64,000 nucleotides of DNA from Haloplanus vescus. Lineage in GTDB: Archaea; Halobacteriota; Halobacteria; Halobacteriales; Haloferacaceae. Positions 62,550 to 64,000 of this stretch are shown in pieces (within the stretch, counting starts at the first letter, position 1; the number at the start of each line of letters is the position of its first letter). The position numbers and the translations under genes are program-made. The notes beneath the pieces were generated by a model. The model ran no database searches. It saw only the letters and a list, made by a program, of their open reading frames with translations, and was not told where the DNA came from. The stretch spans positions 62,001 to 126,000 of the forward strand of contig NZ_FNQT01000003.1 of assembly GCF_900107665.1 (NCBI RefSeq), in the 5' to 3' direction.

Positions 62550-63464
62550 TCAGGCGATTTCGTCGTACTGGTCGCGAAGCTTCTCCGCGGCGTCGTCCAT
62601 CAGGTCCGCCTCGTAGTCGTCGAGGTCCCACTCCACGACTTCCTCGACGCCGTTGGACCCGAGTTTGACGGGGACGCCGAACGCGGTGTCTTCGTAGCCG
62701 TACTCGCCGTCGAGGACGACGCTCCCGGGAAGCACCTCGCCCGTGTCGCGGATGACGGCCTCGACCATGTGGCCGACCCCCGTCGCCGGACCCCACTCGG
62801 TCGACCCCTTGCGCTCGATGACGTCCATCGCGGACTCCTGCAGGTTGCCGAGAATCTCCTCGCGTTCGTCGGCGTCGAACTCGGGGTCGCGGCCGTCGAC
62901 GCGTACCTTCGAGAACGCGGGGACCTGCGCGTCGCCGTGTTCGCCGAGGATAGTCGCCTCGACGTTCTGGACTGGCGCGTCGAAGCGCTCCGAGAGGACG
63001 TAGCGGAAGCGCGCGGAGTCGAGGCGGCCGCCGAAGCCGATGACCGAGTGTCGGTCGCGGTCACCCGCCTCGTAGAGGTGGCGGTTGAGCAGGTCGACCG
63101 GGTTCGAGGTGGTGATGGACACGAAGTCGTCGTTGTACTCCGCGAGCGACGAGCTGATGTCCTCCATGATGGGAGTGTTGTCGCCCGCGAGGTCGATTCG
63201 CGTCTGGCCCGGTTTGCGGGGAATGCCCGCCGTGATGACGACGACGTCCGACCCCTCCGTCGCCGAATAGTCGCCCTGTCGAACGACCGTGTTCGAGTCG
63301 TAGGCGATGCCGTGATTCGTGTCGGCGGCTTGGCCGACGGTTTCCGACTCCATATCCGGGATGTCCACGAAGACGACTTCGTCCGCGATGTCCCGGAGGG
63401 CGATGTTGTAGCCTGCCGCGGCCCCGACGTTCCCCGCCGCGCCGATGACACTCACTTTCGTCAT
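62550..63464 (-). CDS. mdh: Malate dehydrogenase (LDH-like)
   Basis: A 304-residue NAD-dependent malate dehydrogenase of the lactate-dehydrogenase-like archaeal type. [15 protein letters not shown] is the dinucleotide loop; the residue after the second beta strand is acidic (VDIPD), favouring NAD over [23 protein letters not shown] carries the substrate-loop Arg residues, [10 protein letters not shown] and [13 protein letters not shown] the catalytic His. It serves the citric acid cycle. It converges with uvrC and has its own promoter near 63480-63500. Confidence 0.95.
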   Translation of the reverse strand: MTKVSVIGAAGNVGAAAGYNIALRDIADEVVFVDIPDMESETVGQAADTNHGIAYDSNTVVRQGDYSATEGSDVVVITAGIPRKPGQTRIDLAGDNTPIMEDISSSLAEYNDDFVSITTSNPVDLLNRHLYEAGDRDRHSVIGFGGRLDSARFRYVLSERFDAPVQNVEATILGEHGDAQVPAFSKVRVDGRDPEFDADEREEILGNLQESAMDVIERKGSTEWGPATGVGHMVEAVIRDTGEVLPGSVVLDGEYGYEDTAFGVPVKLGSNGVEEVVEWDLDDYEADLMDDAAEKLRDQYDEIA

Positions 63465-63598
63465 ATCGTCTATCGGTGGCGTCGGATTCCGATTAAACGC
63501 TTCGGATGCCCCGAATTCGGCCCGCAGTCGGCACGCAGCCGTTCGACTCGTGTCGAAATGTCGTGAGGTTTTTCGACGTCGCCCGCCTGTTCGTCTCC

Positions 63599-64000
63599 AT
63601 GAGCGGGTTCGACGAGGAGGCCGAGCGTGAGCGACTCCGGGAGAAGTACGAGGAGAATCAGGAGGAACGCGAGGCCACCCAGCGCATGAGCGAACTGCTC
63701 TTGAAGGGGGCGACGATGACCAACAGCCACTGCGACACCTGCGGCGACCCCCTCTTTCGCCACGACGGGCAGACCTTCTGCCCGACGTGTCAGGCCGCCG
63801 GCGGTGAACAGGCCGCCACCGACGCCGAGGCCGCTTCCGCCGAGGACTCGTCGGACGCCGAGCCGTCGCCCGCCGCTACCGAACCGGCGCGTGACGCCCC
63901 CGCGACGCCGACGCCGAACACCGCCCGCGAATCGCCGAGCGGTGGCGACGCCTCCACTGACGCCGCCCCCGTCGCGGACCGCCCCGCTCCGCGCACCGAG
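63599..64000 (+). CDS. Sjogren/scleroderma autoantigen-1-like (UPF0148) zinc-ribbon protein, cut by window edge
   Basis: The first 134 codons of a protein: a helical N-terminus ([20 protein letters not shown]), the [16 protein letters not shown] motif and a zinc ribbon with CDTC and CPTC, followed by an Ala/Glu/Pro-rich disordered stretch that runs off the window. This N-terminal pattern matches the archaeal UPF0148/autoantigen-1 family (PF06677), whose role is unknown. The ATG at 63599 has no alternative nearby. Confidence 0.85.
   Translation, partial: MSGFDEEAERERLREKYEENQEEREATQRMSELLLKGATMTNSHCDTCGDPLFRHDGQTFCPTCQAAGGEQAATDAEAASAEDSSDAEPSPAATEPARDAPATPTPNTARESPSGGDASTDAAPVADRPAPRTE

Overview
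The window is a GC-rich, gene-dense archaeal chromosome segment that carries the main chromosomal replication origin. Acidic proteomes, GTG starts, promoters without Shine-Dalgarno sites (a TATA box about 27 nt before the start codon, typical of leaderless mRNAs) and gene content (PolD, Orc1/Cdc6, Hel308, PurO, type II GAPDH, KEOPS Cgi121, HalX regulators) all point to a haloarchaeon. The order oapA-oapB-oapC / origin / orc1 - signal peptidase - polD1 - aspartate kinase resembles, from memory, the oriC1 locus of Haloferax and relatives. I cannot fix the genus.

1-8.6 kb: the start of uvrB, a divergent pair of rhodaneses (tssA/tssB), membrane and haloarchaea-specific proteins, and the oapCBA operon (Era-like GTPase, DUF2073, zinc ribbon). 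8.6-9.4 kb: oriC, with inverted origin recognition boxes (ORBs) around an AT-rich core and a third box directly before orc1. 9.4-16.9 kb: orc1, Sec11 signal peptidase, polD1 (which has an extra inverted pair of ORB-like sites inside its coding sequence), aspartate kinase and purO. 17-28 kb: a membrane protein, a 7TM histidine kinase, a FlaD/E-domain protein, tRNA-Gln(CTG), katG behind an 18-bp palindrome, an aminotransferase, a kinase/HalX pair, a peroxiredoxin and a FetAB-like exporter. 28-34.8 kb: universal stress protein, a non-canonical Nramp-family transporter behind an AT-rich regulatory region, a PEP-synthase-like half protein joined to type II GAPDH, and several small proteins.

35-42 kb: a siroheme/nitrite (or sulfite) reductase cluster: reductase, DUF6360, CbiX-DR2241 fusion, SUMT, a TrpD2-like glycosyltransferase, a three-cysteine ferredoxin and convergent sirC. 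Its promoter has stacked palindromes and shares an AT-rich element with the tssA/tssB promoter region. 42-49 kb: zinc-ribbon proteins, fhs, cgi121, hel308 and thrC. 50-57.4 kb: serA, serB and a methionine block (two MetY-type enzymes, metX, two duplicated CBS-domain proteins). 57.4-64 kb: a class V aminotransferase, an ABC-2 exporter, uvrC, mdh and the start of a zinc-ribbon protein.

No insertion sequence, prophage, CRISPR array or rRNA was seen. Family numbers and synteny statements come from memory without database searches. Starts were chosen by homology, TATA spacing and gene overlap.
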